A stretch of DNA of 64,000 bases from Cryptomeria japonica (taxonomy: Eukaryota > Streptophyta > Pinopsida > Cupressales > Cupressaceae). Location of the stretch: assembly GCF_030272615.1 (NCBI RefSeq), contig NC_081412.1, positions 698,098,656-698,162,655 of the forward strand, given 5' to 3'. The translations under genes and the position numbers were made by a program. Position 1 is the stretch's first letter. Each line of letters begins with the position of its first letter. Positions 47,603 to 57,640 of the stretch are shown here, in pieces. The notes beneath the pieces were generated by a model. The model ran no database searches. It saw only the letters and a program-made list of their open reading frames with translations, and was not told where the DNA came from.

Positions 47603-50600
47603 TTATCTCCATGATTTTTTTGTAAGCTTCTTCCCAATGAATTTATTTGATGTGTCAACGGGCTTAGGCAAACCAAGTTTAATCAAATTATTTTTCATAT
47701 CTTGCAGCTTCACTATCTTTTTTCCACAACTGTCCATAACTTCTAATGTTTCCCTTAGCTTCTGGCATTTTTGAATGATAGATGATGTCTTAACTGTGGC
47801 ATCAATGCGGCTCTTAATTCCCTTGGATGCCAAGTAGCTGTCACTGGAACTGTAGACTACTTTCAAAATCTTTTTTGCCATTTCCTCTTTTGAATAAACA
47901 TGTTTTCTCTTCTCATAGTGCCCTTTGATTTTTATAAAAATTGTCTCATACTTTCAATCAATTGAAACCATTCACACAACTTCTCACTACTCTGCATTAT
48001 TCACCGCCAAATGTTTTCTTGTATATACTTCGTTGTATTTTTCATATTGTCTTTCAATCTATCCTCCAAAGTTTTTATTTTATCATTTGCATTGTGCAGG
48101 TCTTCTTTCATTTGTGCACATTTTTTTCTTTCTTCCTCTACTTCCTCTTGCAAATGTTTTTCTTTTTCCTTCCCATGATCCAATAGGTCCTGTAACTTTC
48201 TCATTTCTGCAGCAGCAGACTCATAACTTTTGTATAATTTTTGAAAACTGGCTTTTTCCTCAACAATTTTTTTACTACTTTTAGCCAGTTTTTCAGTCAG
48301 GTCCTTCAATTCTGCATCCTTCTTCTCCTGCTCTGCAATTTCTACTGCAGAGCCTGAATTTTTAATCCTTTTCTATAAATCATTGCACTTGCTATCTGCT
48401 GCTTTCCTCCTTGATTTTTCATTTTCCAGGTCTGCCTGTAACTTTTCTATTTGTTTCTCCAGTTTATTTTTTTCTCTCTCCACCTTTAGCAGTGAAGTGT
48501 AGACCACTTCGTTAGTTCTTTTTGACACACTAATTTTGTCCACATTATGTACTTTGGAAAAATCCATTTAGAGGGTGCTAACTTGAAATTGAGAGGGATC
48601 TATCTGACTGTGTGGTGGATTTTTATCTTTAGATGTGTCCAGGGGCATAACAACCATGAATTCCATCATATCTTTCTGTGGTTCATATGTTGGAAATACC
48701 CTATTCCTTGCAGGTTGTTCGTTTACAACTTCAGACACGGAATTCCTATGAAATGCTTTCTTTTTTTCTTTATTTGCTTTTGTTGTGTGTTCATATTTTT
48801 CATAGTAATCACGAAATTGAAAATCTGGGCTTGCTAAAGCAATTGAATGTTTGAAAGGTGACATAGGAATACCATAGGCTCCAGCTCCACTTATTCCTGT
48901 GGTTTTAACTAATGCTTGACTAGGATTACCAACAGCAATTCCTGATGCTGTCACACTCCCACTGACACTTTCATGTGTAGTTTTCATAGTCTTTTGAGGT
49001 GTGTGATCTGAAGCTGCAAATAATTGATTTGTAGTGTCAGTGGCACTTGATATAGGATTCTCAATAGTATGAGATTGAGTATCTACCTCTAGTGGCCTCT
49101 TGCGAGAGATTTTTTGTTATTGCCCTTGTCCAACACCAAGACAACTAGTATCAGTAGTAGTACCCATGCCAACCCCACCAATCACAACGACACTTGACTG
49201 AACAATAATAGGAATACTATCCCCAGATTCCCCACCAATGGCAGTGGCACTTGATTCACCACCAATGGGAATACCATGATGTGGTGGTGGTTGTGGATTT
49301 GAACCTGAAACAAATGTAGGTGTACCCTGAGGGTAATGAGTAGTACCTATCCCTGATGAATCTGAAGAATCAAGTCCAATGACTAGTTTATAAGGACCTT
49401 TTGATTTTGACTGTGATGGAAGTTGTACCTGAAGTGTATACCAAATTCCCTCTCCTCTGGGACCTAGACCACTACCTTCAAAACCCATTTTTTCCACAAG
49501 GTTTGCCCCTTTACTATATTTTTCTTTCATGGACTCACTGACTCCACCTAATATTTTAGGGACTGTAGTAGTTGTTGGAGGGGGCTCAACGGCAACCTCA
49601 TGCTCATCATCATCACCTTCAGTCCCACCATGCTCCATATCCCACAATTTGCTAAACTCTGCATCCTCATCGATGCTCTCAAATTCTGCACTTGTCTTTG
49701 GTTCACCGAGATTCCTCCTCATAGTCCAAAAATCATTTATTTTGGTTTGAGTGAAATAATTCTCTTTACATTCATGCAGAATTGATTTGGGAATAGTTTT
49801 TTAAGATGGATTAGCAGATTTTAGGTAGAAATTGTAGGACCTCCTATTTTGGATGCCCTGGCCCTCCTCTGTTGTCCTCTCTGTGTGCATTTGCAATGCC
49901 ATAATTTGTGATGAAATTTCTTCTGTTGAAATGTTATTGTCAGCTGCAATTTTCTCCATCTCTTTTTTAACCTCATCCCAGGAGTCCTTGTTTCTAAGCT
50001 TTTCTAGAAATGGCTTACTTTCATGTTGACATAATGCTAAAGAGTTTCCATTTTTCTTAAGCCTTGCTTGAACTACACCGATTGGATCATACTACTAGAG
50101 ACCCTCATCACCAAAGTTAAAAATTGTCAAGAAATCATGTGCCATAATGAATGCTTTTCTCTCAAATGTGAACCCTCCACATGAGAAAGGTAAGGAAGGA
50201 AATATGCTCTTCTTTTGTTGACCATGGAAGTGTCTATCTGTGCTCTCCAATTGCCATACATACTCTAATGCAAATACCCTCTCTGTCACATGTATTGGAA
50301 ATCTGTATGGTTTTACTGCCGATCCGTAAAAACTTAACACAGTGAATTCTTCCATGAAGAACCAGTCAGCCAATTCTATTTTACTTCTGAGTGGAATGCA
50401 ATCTCTACAAGACATAGGCAACCTAGGCATTGGTGCCAAAAAGAAGTCTACAAAATGGTTGTATTTCTTTCTGTTATCATGCATCCTTATCTTTGGTGTC
50501 CAATCATATATTGGACACTCTGTTCTCTTCCCAGTCTTCTCCTCAATCTTATAGCTCACAATTTGAAGCTTGTTGGTCTCAAATATTGCATGATACTTGG

Positions 50601-51421
50601 ATACAAGGAGATAGCACAAGTAGGATGAGAACCTAAATGTCTTACAGGAACCTTTTTTGATCATTAGTAACTGTTTTTGCATGGATTTTACAATGTGCTC
50701 AATAAAATTATATCTTACTGGCTAACTTGCACAATGGATATTATAAATCAATTCAAGAAGGCTTGCACCCACTTCCCTATCATTTTCTATCATTTTCCAA
50801 TCCCAGGCAAAACGACAACAAGGAAATAGTATCCCCAACCCATGGAACAAAAATTTTAGAATCATAAGGAGGCTTATGATTCTGATCCAACACAATACCA
50901 GTACCAATCTTTATTAGACCTTTGATAAATGAATCTCTGCGACTTGGATCGAGACTCTCATAATTCTCTGCTAGCTTTCCTAGGTCAATTTGGATGTTTG
51001 AGTTTTGGGCTTCAAATCCTAAGTTCAACAAATGGGAAAATTCTCCCTCGTTTATGGATAGAATTTCCTCTTTTGTATTTTTATTAACAATTGCTTTTTT
51101 ATCTTCATCATAATTTTCGGCGCAGACCATGACAAAATCATGGCAAGGGAATACTTCAGGTAACACCATGCTTCCCAATCCAACATCCCACAATGCGATT
51201 TTATTTGGGTTGAAAACAGTAAATTTTGCCCTGGATGCATATGCCGCCTTACTAGACAATGTATATATAATATCTATGATACGCTTTTCACCATGGATAG
51301 CAGGGTCATAAATATCATGATATTCATCAATGAAACCTATTGTTTGAACCAGTTCAGTTAGGTACATTTTGTTTTTCACTTGACTTCTTGTAGAACTACT
51401 GCTTCCCGTTTTCCCCATCAC
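47603..51421 (-). pseudogene. Broken long ORF of the unrecognised multi-domain family (copy 2)
   Basis: On the minus strand an ATG at 51421 (MMGKTGSSSS...) starts a 213-codon frame. A frameshift near 50700-50780 leads into one frame that continues, past stops at 50095 (two in a row) and 49810 and others (near 49117, 48568 and 48373), to about 48001. A last shift gives 47881-47603. Domain order: N-terminal globular region with LWDVGLG...NYD...ILSI and PYD...F (matching copy 1), second region with KPYRFPI....RV.ALE, then a G-patch-like segment (49444-49512). After these come Pro/Thr/Gly-rich linkers, a long coiled coil (48567-48001, KLEKQIEKLQADLENEKSRR), and a basic C-terminus. The length is about 1200 residues. 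Function unknown; retroelement-borne or captured host gene are open options. Confidence 0.65.
49444..49512 (-). other. G-patch-like motif in copy 2
   Basis: The minus-strand peptide KGANLVEKMGFEGSGLGPRG corresponds to the glycine-rich G-patch of RNA-processing proteins (L..MGF..G.GLG..G.GI). G-patch motifs bind and activate DEAH helicases or RNA and also occur at the protease end of some retroviruses (family knowledge). The equivalent was not seen in copy 1. Confidence 0.65.
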
Positions 51422-51743
51422 TATTATTGTTAATAATTCAAAATAATGCTAGATAAAAACCTGGAAATGCTAATCCTCAAATTGGACCACGGGATTACCA
51501 AAAGAAAAAAAGGCGGGATGTAGGTGTTCTAGATATTACCCGGAAATTGGAATTTCTATTTCACTAGATTGGCGCAGACAGTCTCTGTTGCAAATTGCAT
51601 TCCTCAATCTAGTAGTTGTTTCTGAATCTCCCTCGATTTACAGGTTTGTCCAAGAAATGAAAGACGATTATGATTTACGAGTCTCTTATTTTGAAAACTC
51701 TAAAAAGTAGAAAAGTAAAACCTAAATGGCAAAATATCAATAA
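51422..51743. other. Non-coding stretch upstream of copy 2, no gene seen
   Basis: AT-rich DNA with no recognised promoter for the minus-strand frame and no ORF of note. Confidence 0.35.
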
Positions 51744-51934
51744 TCATGTTGTAATTTTATTAATTTAAAATTACTAACTATTCGACGCCGAAGGACAAAA
51801 CATTCATTACTTCAGTATAAATTCCGAGGACATTAAGAATCATGTTGTAATTTTATTAATTATTATTAATAAGTATTCGATGCCAAAGGACAAAACATTC
51901 ACTACTTCAATATAAATTCTGAGGATATTAAATG
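51743..51934. repeat. 96-bp direct duplication
   Basis: ATCATGTTGTAATTTTATTAA at 51743 recurs at 51839 with the following GTATTCGAYGCCRAAGGACAAAACATTCAYTACTTCARTATAAATTC block. The two copies differ at a handful of bases. Confidence 0.85.
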
Positions 51935-51943
51935 TAATACGTT

Positions 51944-52800
51944 CAATTCTGGGCGAAGTTCTCCCAATGTGTTCACTTCCCACATTCAAGCCGAAATCCA
52001 CCCTAAGCTGTTGATCTTTGCTCATCCAATGGACGAGGGACCAAGGTACCTGTTGTGACTTTACGGGTCTGTTTTTTAAGTCCGTTTAATAATTTTAAAC
52101 TTCCGTCCAAAAAAGTGCTTTATAGACTTACTTATATTTAATTAAATTTAAAATGTTTCAATTCCGGGCGAAGTTCTCCCAAATGTGTTCACTTCCCACA
52201 TTCGGGCCGAATTCCACCCTAAGTCGTTGATCTGTGTTCATCCGACAGTCGATTGTACCTGTTTTAAGATGTAGTGGGTCCCACGACTTCTGCCATTTTT
52301 CTGGCACGTCACCATAATCGTGTCACTTTTCGGGTTTGATTTTTAGTCTATTTAATCATTTTAAACCTCCGCCCAAAAAAAAGCTTTATAGACTTAATTG
52401 TATTTAATTACATTTAAAATGTCCAATTCCGGGCGAAGTTCTCCCAAATGTGTTCACTTCCCACATTCAGGCCAAAATCCACCCTAGCCGTTGATCTTTG
52501 TTCATCCAACGGTCGATGGTACCTGTTTTAAGATGTAGTGGGTCCCACGACTTCTGCCAATTTTCTGGCACGTCACCATACTCGTGTCACTTTTCCGATT
52601 TGATTTTTAGTCTATTTAATCATTTTAAAATTCCGCTTGAAAAAGAGATTTTGACTTAATTATATTTAATTAATTTTAAAATGTCCAATTCTGAGCGAAG
52701 TTCTCAGAAAGGTGTTCACTTCCCACATTCGGGCCGAAATTCACCCTAGTCATTGATCTTTGTTCATCCAACGGTCGATAGTACTATTGATCTTTGTTCA
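51944..52800. repeat. Tandem repeat, about 264 bp, four units
   Basis: Units begin at CAATTCYGGGCGAAGTTCTC: 51944, 52159, 52424 and 52686. The periods are 215, 265 and 262 bp. Each unit contains TTCACTTCCCACATTCGGGCC, then CGTTGATCTTTGTTCATCCAACGG. Units 2 and 3 also share GATGTAGTGGGTCCCACGACTTC and TCTGGCACGTCACCATAATCG. The first unit is shortened in the middle and the last is truncated. A diverged single unit may lie at 55795-55875. Confidence 0.9.
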
Positions 52801-53200
52801 TTAAATATAATGTTAATAATAAATATTATTTGTAATTAAAGATGTGCAATAGTTTGAGATAACTATTAAATATATGTTAATATTATTTGTAAAAAAATTT
52901 AATTCAAAAATAGTATAAAACATGAAACTTAGTTTCTAGAATAAAACAAATAACTAAATAAGAATATAAATTTTGATATGCAATTTGAAAGGTAAAAGTT
53001 TAATATTAAAAAGAAAACATTCAATATTAAATCTAAAATATTAATTTAACGTTTAACAAAATTCTTTGAAAATATGCTTACGATATATAATTTTCAAAAA
53101 TAGTTTAAAAATATATATAAAATTTCAACATAAATTTAGTCTATTAATTTAAAAAAATGTGCAACTACAGTCCTCAACCTGTTAAGGCGAGCAAATTTGG
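52801..53200. other. Very AT-rich stretch, no gene seen
   Basis: About 400 bp of A/T-dominated DNA with no ORF. A possible TATA element (GTATAAATGCC) at 53205-53213 precedes the plus-strand ORF at 53.5 kb. Confidence 0.4.
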
Positions 53201-53520
53201 AAAGTATAAATGCCAAGGTGGCGATTAATTGTTGCACAAGGAGTTGTCTGCGGCATGCCGCACGAAAGGAGGAAGGGGAGGATGGTAGGAAACCTTTTTC
53301 CTGATCTCATGGCATTAATGTCTTATCGTGCACATTCATTACCCGACCTATAAGAGTTAAGACGGAGGCAGATTTTTTTACCTTTTGATCTATGTACCAC
53401 TTTTTGCTTTGAAGCAGCTGTAGATCTGTAGTTCATAGAATCGTACCTTCTGTAAGACATTTTTTTTAGGAAGTGATTTTGAAATTGCAGGTGACAATGG
53501 AAGCCAATTTCACACTTTGA

Positions 53521-54198
53521 ACAGACAAGAAGTTGGTGCCCTTTTTGGGCAAAGTATCTGATAAACGAATGCAAGGACTATTCAGGTTTAAGGAGGAGAA
53601 GTTGTGGGCAGCAGCTCGACTGATGCTTGTGGAGGAGGTGGCACATATCAGTCATCGGCATCGAACTAACATGGAGGTTTACTCTCTGATTATGGCGTGG
53701 GCCTATGAATTCGAACCGAAGGTGGAAAAGGTAAAACTCACATTGGTCAAATTGATTGATGGGGAGTTTTTTATTAACCTGGATTCAATCTTGGAGTGGG
53801 TGGTGCCGGGAGTTGGCATTTGAATTATGGAAGGGGACGACCAGGAGGAAATACTTCCTTTTATTCGTGGCCCAGAGGATGAAATCAAATACCAGTGCCA
53901 TGAACGGGCCCGAGTGGGGTGGGAAGCGATGAAACTCTTTGTTAAATTAACGAGGGTGGATGAAGTCCTGAATGCTTTGCATGTGGTGGCAAGGATGGAG
54001 GTTGGTAGGGCATTGAGAGATAGGGATGAAGAAGGAATGGCCATACAGCTACTAGCAAGCTTGGAGGGCGACCTCGAATTTGGGTTCCTAAACTGCATTC
54101 CAAAAATGAAAGCTGAAGCGACAAAAGGGAAAGCCAAAGCATCGACCTCTGAGGAGGGAAGGGACTGGGAGGACCAGGGGGATAGTGAGACTGAGTGA
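53521..54198 (+). pseudogene. Unrecognised ORF with one in-frame stop
   Basis: The frame is open from 53521 to 54198 except for a single TGA at 53821, giving about 225 codons. The first ATG in the upstream half is at 53569, and the second half has its own ATG at 53827. The sequence is rich in Glu/Leu/Val/Ala helices (EEKLWAAARLMLVEEVAHI, RVGWEAMKLFVKL, LNALHVVARMEVGRAL) and ends with a Lys/Ala then acidic Ser/Glu/Asp tail, like a small helical protein. No known domain is recognised. A TATA-like element lies about 315 bp upstream. The base composition (G-rich on this strand) differs from the AT-rich surroundings, which argues for real or recent coding. The minus-strand frame 53703-54137 is its shadow. 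Confidence 0.5.
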
Positions 54199-54808
54199 GC
54201 GGCCTATTGGCAATGAACTAGTTTTTTTGTCTGCTTGCTATAAGTTGTGGACAAATTTTGTATCTTGAAACGTTTCAATTAATTGAATGAAAAAACCTTG
54301 ACCGATAAACTTTTGTATCTTGCAACTTTTGAAATTTTGTATTTTGAATGACTATATAGTAATAGTATATATTTATAAAATTATAATCAGCCATAATCAA
54401 TGATTCAATGTACAAATAATTAATGGAACGAATTGAATTTTTTTTTTTTATAGCATTACATAAAAAGATCACGGTATTAAATTTATTTCCATTGTTTAAC
54501 AAATAATTGAAATAACATAGCTCATATACAAAAAGCATTTGAAAGAAATTAATTAACAAAAATGAAATAGAATTATAGAAAGCATTTTTATATCCATAAG
54601 AATGTAAGAGGCAAAGTGAAACAAACTAGAATTTGAAAAATTATCATTAAATTATTTATGCTTTTGAAATTTACAATTTTTTCGTCAGAGACTTGAGTCC
54701 CCCAAAAACTTAAAAGCCAAAATGAGTGAGCCTCTGGCACTCAGCCTGTTAGGGTTCAAAGACATAGGAAAAAAAAACTACAGGTAGTGGAATTGTTTAC
54801 AATTTTCC
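54199..54808. other. AT-rich spacer between convergent ORFs
   Basis: No gene seen. The short minus-strand frame 54275-54559 is low-complexity and unsupported. It is the shared 3' region of two convergent ORFs. Confidence 0.4.
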
Positions 54809-55384
54809 CTAAGAATATGGCCCTCCTTCCATGTAGAATTCTTCAGACAGCATAAGTTGAGAGAATTCTTCAAGCCACATGTAGTTTGGAAAGTCATCCA
54901 GGAGGAACCATTTCCGGAGGAAGTCCCTACCAATCCGTGCCCATTTTCTATGACGCGTCAGCTGCTCCACATTCAGGTTTAGGAGAAACGGTTGCCTGGC
55001 CACTGGCAATGTTTGGTCAGGGAGGAGAAGCTTGGATAAATCACTCGCCCAAGGGATCCCCACCCCTACTTTTGCAAGAACGACAAGAGTAATGTTGTCT
55101 CCGAGGAAGTCTTCCTTAAAAACCTTCCTCAACAGCATCAGCATATCCACCTTGTCTCCTCCCAAGTCCAGAAGAGACGCTAAGAAGCGGGATGTAAGGT
55201 CCGTGTTAACACGGTACCTATTTTCGTTTCGCAGAAATTCTCTGCCCAGCACCATCTGCACAGCTTCATTGGTGAACGACCCAACCTCCTTGTAGACTGA
55301 TTGGAGGGTTGGGTCTCTAACGGAGCCTAGAAAGGCCCTCTGGTCCTCTGCAGAAATGCTTCTCAAGCGGATGGGACTGTCCAT
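54809..55384 (-). CDS. Unrecognised protein, 191 residues, intact frame
   Basis: The minus-strand frame from ATG 55384 (MDSPIRLRSISAEDQRAFLG) to 54809 is uninterrupted. The in-frame Met ten codons earlier (55414) is the alternative start. I prefer the later Met because MDSP starts a soluble, charged N-terminus, whereas the extension MFNLLICFFK is hydrophobic. The protein is helical, with AVQMVLGREFL, RFLASLLDLGG and VDMLMLLRKVF, an aromatic C-terminus (KWFLLDDFPNYMWLEEFSQL), and no known domain. A TATA-like ATTTATATA lies at 55512-55520 (minus), about 130 bp upstream. It is convergent with the ORF at 53.5 kb. Its clean frame in a region of dead elements makes it a candidate lineage-specific gene; chance or a young element ORF remain possible. 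Confidence 0.5.
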   Translation of the reverse strand: MDSPIRLRSISAEDQRAFLGSVRDPTLQSVYKEVGSFTNEAVQMVLGREFLRNENRYRVNTDLTSRFLASLLDLGGDKVDMLMLLRKVFKEDFLGDNITLVVLAKVGVGIPWASDLSKLLLPDQTLPVARQPFLLNLNVEQLTRHRKWARIGRDFLRKWFLLDDFPNYMWLEEFSQLMLSEEFYMEGGPYS

Positions 55385-55511
55385 CTTGAAAAAACAGATT
55401 AACAAATTAAACAACCTGAGCAGTGAGCCTATAAACCTAAAATACCGTGAGCTCTGACGATTTATCTACTAAATAGCAAAGGCTAATTGAAGATGAAAGA
55501 AGCAGAGATCG

Positions 55512-55520
55512 TATATAAAT
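55512..55520 (-). promoter_or_regulatory. Putative TATA box for the 191-residue ORF
   Basis: On the minus strand ATTTATATA precedes the ATG at 55384 by about 130 bp. It is an isolated match in AT-rich DNA, so weak. Confidence 0.35.
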
Positions 55521-56080
55521 TGTTGAAGCTCTTGATTGTAATAATTACTTCTTTAATAGTATTAACTACTATAAAAAAATTTAAATCTTTCGTATCTCTA
55601 CAAATCTTTCCCATAAATGCACGAGTGTGCGAAATTGGAAACAGCTATGAACCAGTACCAAATTGGCAAGTATCACATTGGAAGTCGTGGGGACAGAGTG
55701 GATTGTCGTAAGTGAAAATATATATATTAAATGAACGAAATTATCAATCGTGATTCGTGACATTTGATACGTGTTTATTGAATCCAATTTCATTCTGGGC
55801 ACTTTCTGGTGAGCTATGTTCTCTTCAGAAAATTGGGCCGAAATAAAACTCTAGCCATTGATATACGATCATTGAACGGTTTAAAATCATTGATAGATTT
55901 TAGGTATGTGTCACCCTTTATGTGTCAAAGAGGCCGCACTTATTGATACATCGTGCAGAGTCCGGACTCAATGTATTATGTGATGTGATGTACTGATGTG
56001 ATGTGATGTGCCTTGTCTATTAATGGCAATGAATTTATGAAATTGCCAATGAATTATATATTGTACCATAAATAAAAAAA
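55521..56080. other. Non-coding stretch with a diverged copy of the 264-bp repeat
   Basis: 55795-55875 holds TTCTGGGCA..., GGGCCGAAA...CTAGCCATTGAT and ATTGAACGG, in the order seen in the repeat at 51.9-52.8 kb. At 55978-56011 GATGTGATGT is reiterated. No gene is seen. Confidence 0.5.
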
Positions 56081-56630
56081 TATTCGCCAAAACAAATTAA
56101 AAAAATTTCAAGCGGTGGATAAAAATCGCCAATACATTTAAATAATTTTCAAGCGGTGGATAAAAATCGCCAATACTTTTAAATAATTTTTCCTTCGGAG
56201 TAAAAATTTTTGCTCATACAATTATATATTTGTTCCTTTTAACAATAATTATTCGCCTCCCACAATAAATATTTTCCCCATAGAACAAGGTATTATTCGC
56301 CAGAAATTTATGGCATTTTCGCACCCTAGAAAAAATCGCCAATACAAAATAATTTTTTGCCCTATTTTGAGAAAAAAAATTGCCATCGATATGAAAATTT
56401 CCCCCCGAAAATAATGTCCGATTCGCCAGGATTTTGCACAATTGCCCGGGGGGGGTTTCTTAAAGTTATCCCTGTATGTGGCTATAGCAATTGTTCCCTT
56501 GTTCATTTTTTAGTTTACTTGTTTACCCCTTATGCAATGTCTACAAGTAAGGGAATGTTAGGAAAATGTGTGTTGTACACCTTGCATAATGTAATAATGT
56601 TTAATTTATTATTATTATTGGCGAACCTAA
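56081..56630. mobile_element. Second TTCGCC-rich, hAT-like remnant
   Basis: TCGCC or TTCGCC occurs at about 56083, 56128, 56167, 56251, 56297, 56336 and 56423, and GGCGAA at about 56619. Many lie in an AATCGCCAATAC context. A 40-bp block (TTTCAAGCGGTGGATAAAAATCGCC) is duplicated at 56106 and 56146. The motif density matches the subterminal array of the hAT element at 42.8 kb. Motif orientation is the same as there, so it is more likely a second non-autonomous copy than that element's far end. No transposase is here. Confidence 0.5.
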
Positions 56631-57400
56631 CAGATCTATGGTTTGTGCATCGCATGGGGTTAAAAATTTTAGAGTCATTTTATGTGTTGTATGTAACACT
56701 GTGATAAATATTTATCATTGGAAGAAATTAGTACCCAATATTAAATGAGTTAATGGTTTTGTATTCTCGTGGCATTAATCACATGGTTTTATGTATACCA
56801 CTTGGTAGTTTTCGATGATATTGTATCTATAAAAGCAAGCACATGAGTAGTTTTCTAAAGTTGGATAATTTGGCTAAGGGGTTGAGAAAATCTCTTGGTT
56901 ACATTTTTGAGGGTTTGAAGCAAGGAATGGTATGTGTAGTTACATCCTTGTTCACATGGAGTTCTTGTAGTGAGCTTGATGTTTCGAAATTGTAAATAGA
57001 GAACTTTGAAGATGTATTGTAATGATTTCATTGCTAAATAATACATGAGTGATGAATGCTTTTAGAGGTTGGGTTTTTCGCTCTTGAGGGTTTTCCTAGG
57101 GTATATATTATGTCATATTTGATGGCGTGCCATATATTCTTTTGCATATGGATTATGAATACTTTTTTGCATATATTTATCTATTTGGGTTATGTGGAAA
57201 TCATCATGTATAGCTAGAAATTTCCTAACATATTTTGCCCCACACTAAAGATAACCACTCAAAAAATTCCATGATGAAAAAACATTAAGAATAAGGTGGA
57301 CAAAAAAAACTAACAACTTTGACTATGAATTTATCCTTTTCTAAAATGTAGACCATTTACTCATTGGGAAAAATTGAAAAAGTGATTGTATGCTCACCTT
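56631..57400. other. Non-coding stretch, no gene seen
   Basis: AT-rich DNA without supported genes or clear repeats. Confidence 0.4.
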
Positions 57401-57622
57401 CTAATCTTGCAACTTGACTATATCTCTTAATGAGCCCTCCATACTACACCACAAACTTGCACCTTCATCCAAAAATAGCCTTTCACTAGCATCATGAACA
57501 TCTTTGAAAGATCTACACCGAATATTATCATTTTTATCACCTTTCTCACCTTCCATAACATAGACACTACATCTTTGTGTTATTGACCCAAGCAAAAGCC
57601 CTTCACATGTTGAAATAGTTGC
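57401..57622 (-). CDS. Short unrecognised ORF (possible exon)
   Basis: The minus-strand frame MATISTCEGLLLG (second Met of the frame, 57622) runs to 57401, about 73 codons. It is balanced in composition (DKNDNIRCRSFKDVHDASER) and unlike the low-complexity shadows around it. After the stop the minus strand reads AGAAG/GTGAGC, a donor-like site, so it could be the edge of an exon. No domain is recognised and no partner exon is found. It could equally be chance. Confidence 0.25.
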   Translation of the reverse strand, partial: ATISTCEGLLLGSITQRCSVYVMEGEKGDKNDNIRCRSFKDVHDASERLFLDEGASLWCSMEGSLRDIVKLQD

Positions 57623-57640
57623 CATGTATATGAGAAACAA

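Noticed and set aside
53703-54137. 144-codon minus-strand frame
   Set aside because: Ser/Pro-rich shadow of the better balanced plus-strand ORF at 53.5-54.2 kb.
42788-56630. One giant hAT element carrying the 47-55 kb block as cargo
   Set aside because: No matching terminal inverted repeat was found at the right, and the second motif cluster is in the same orientation, not inverted. Kept only as a question in the findings.
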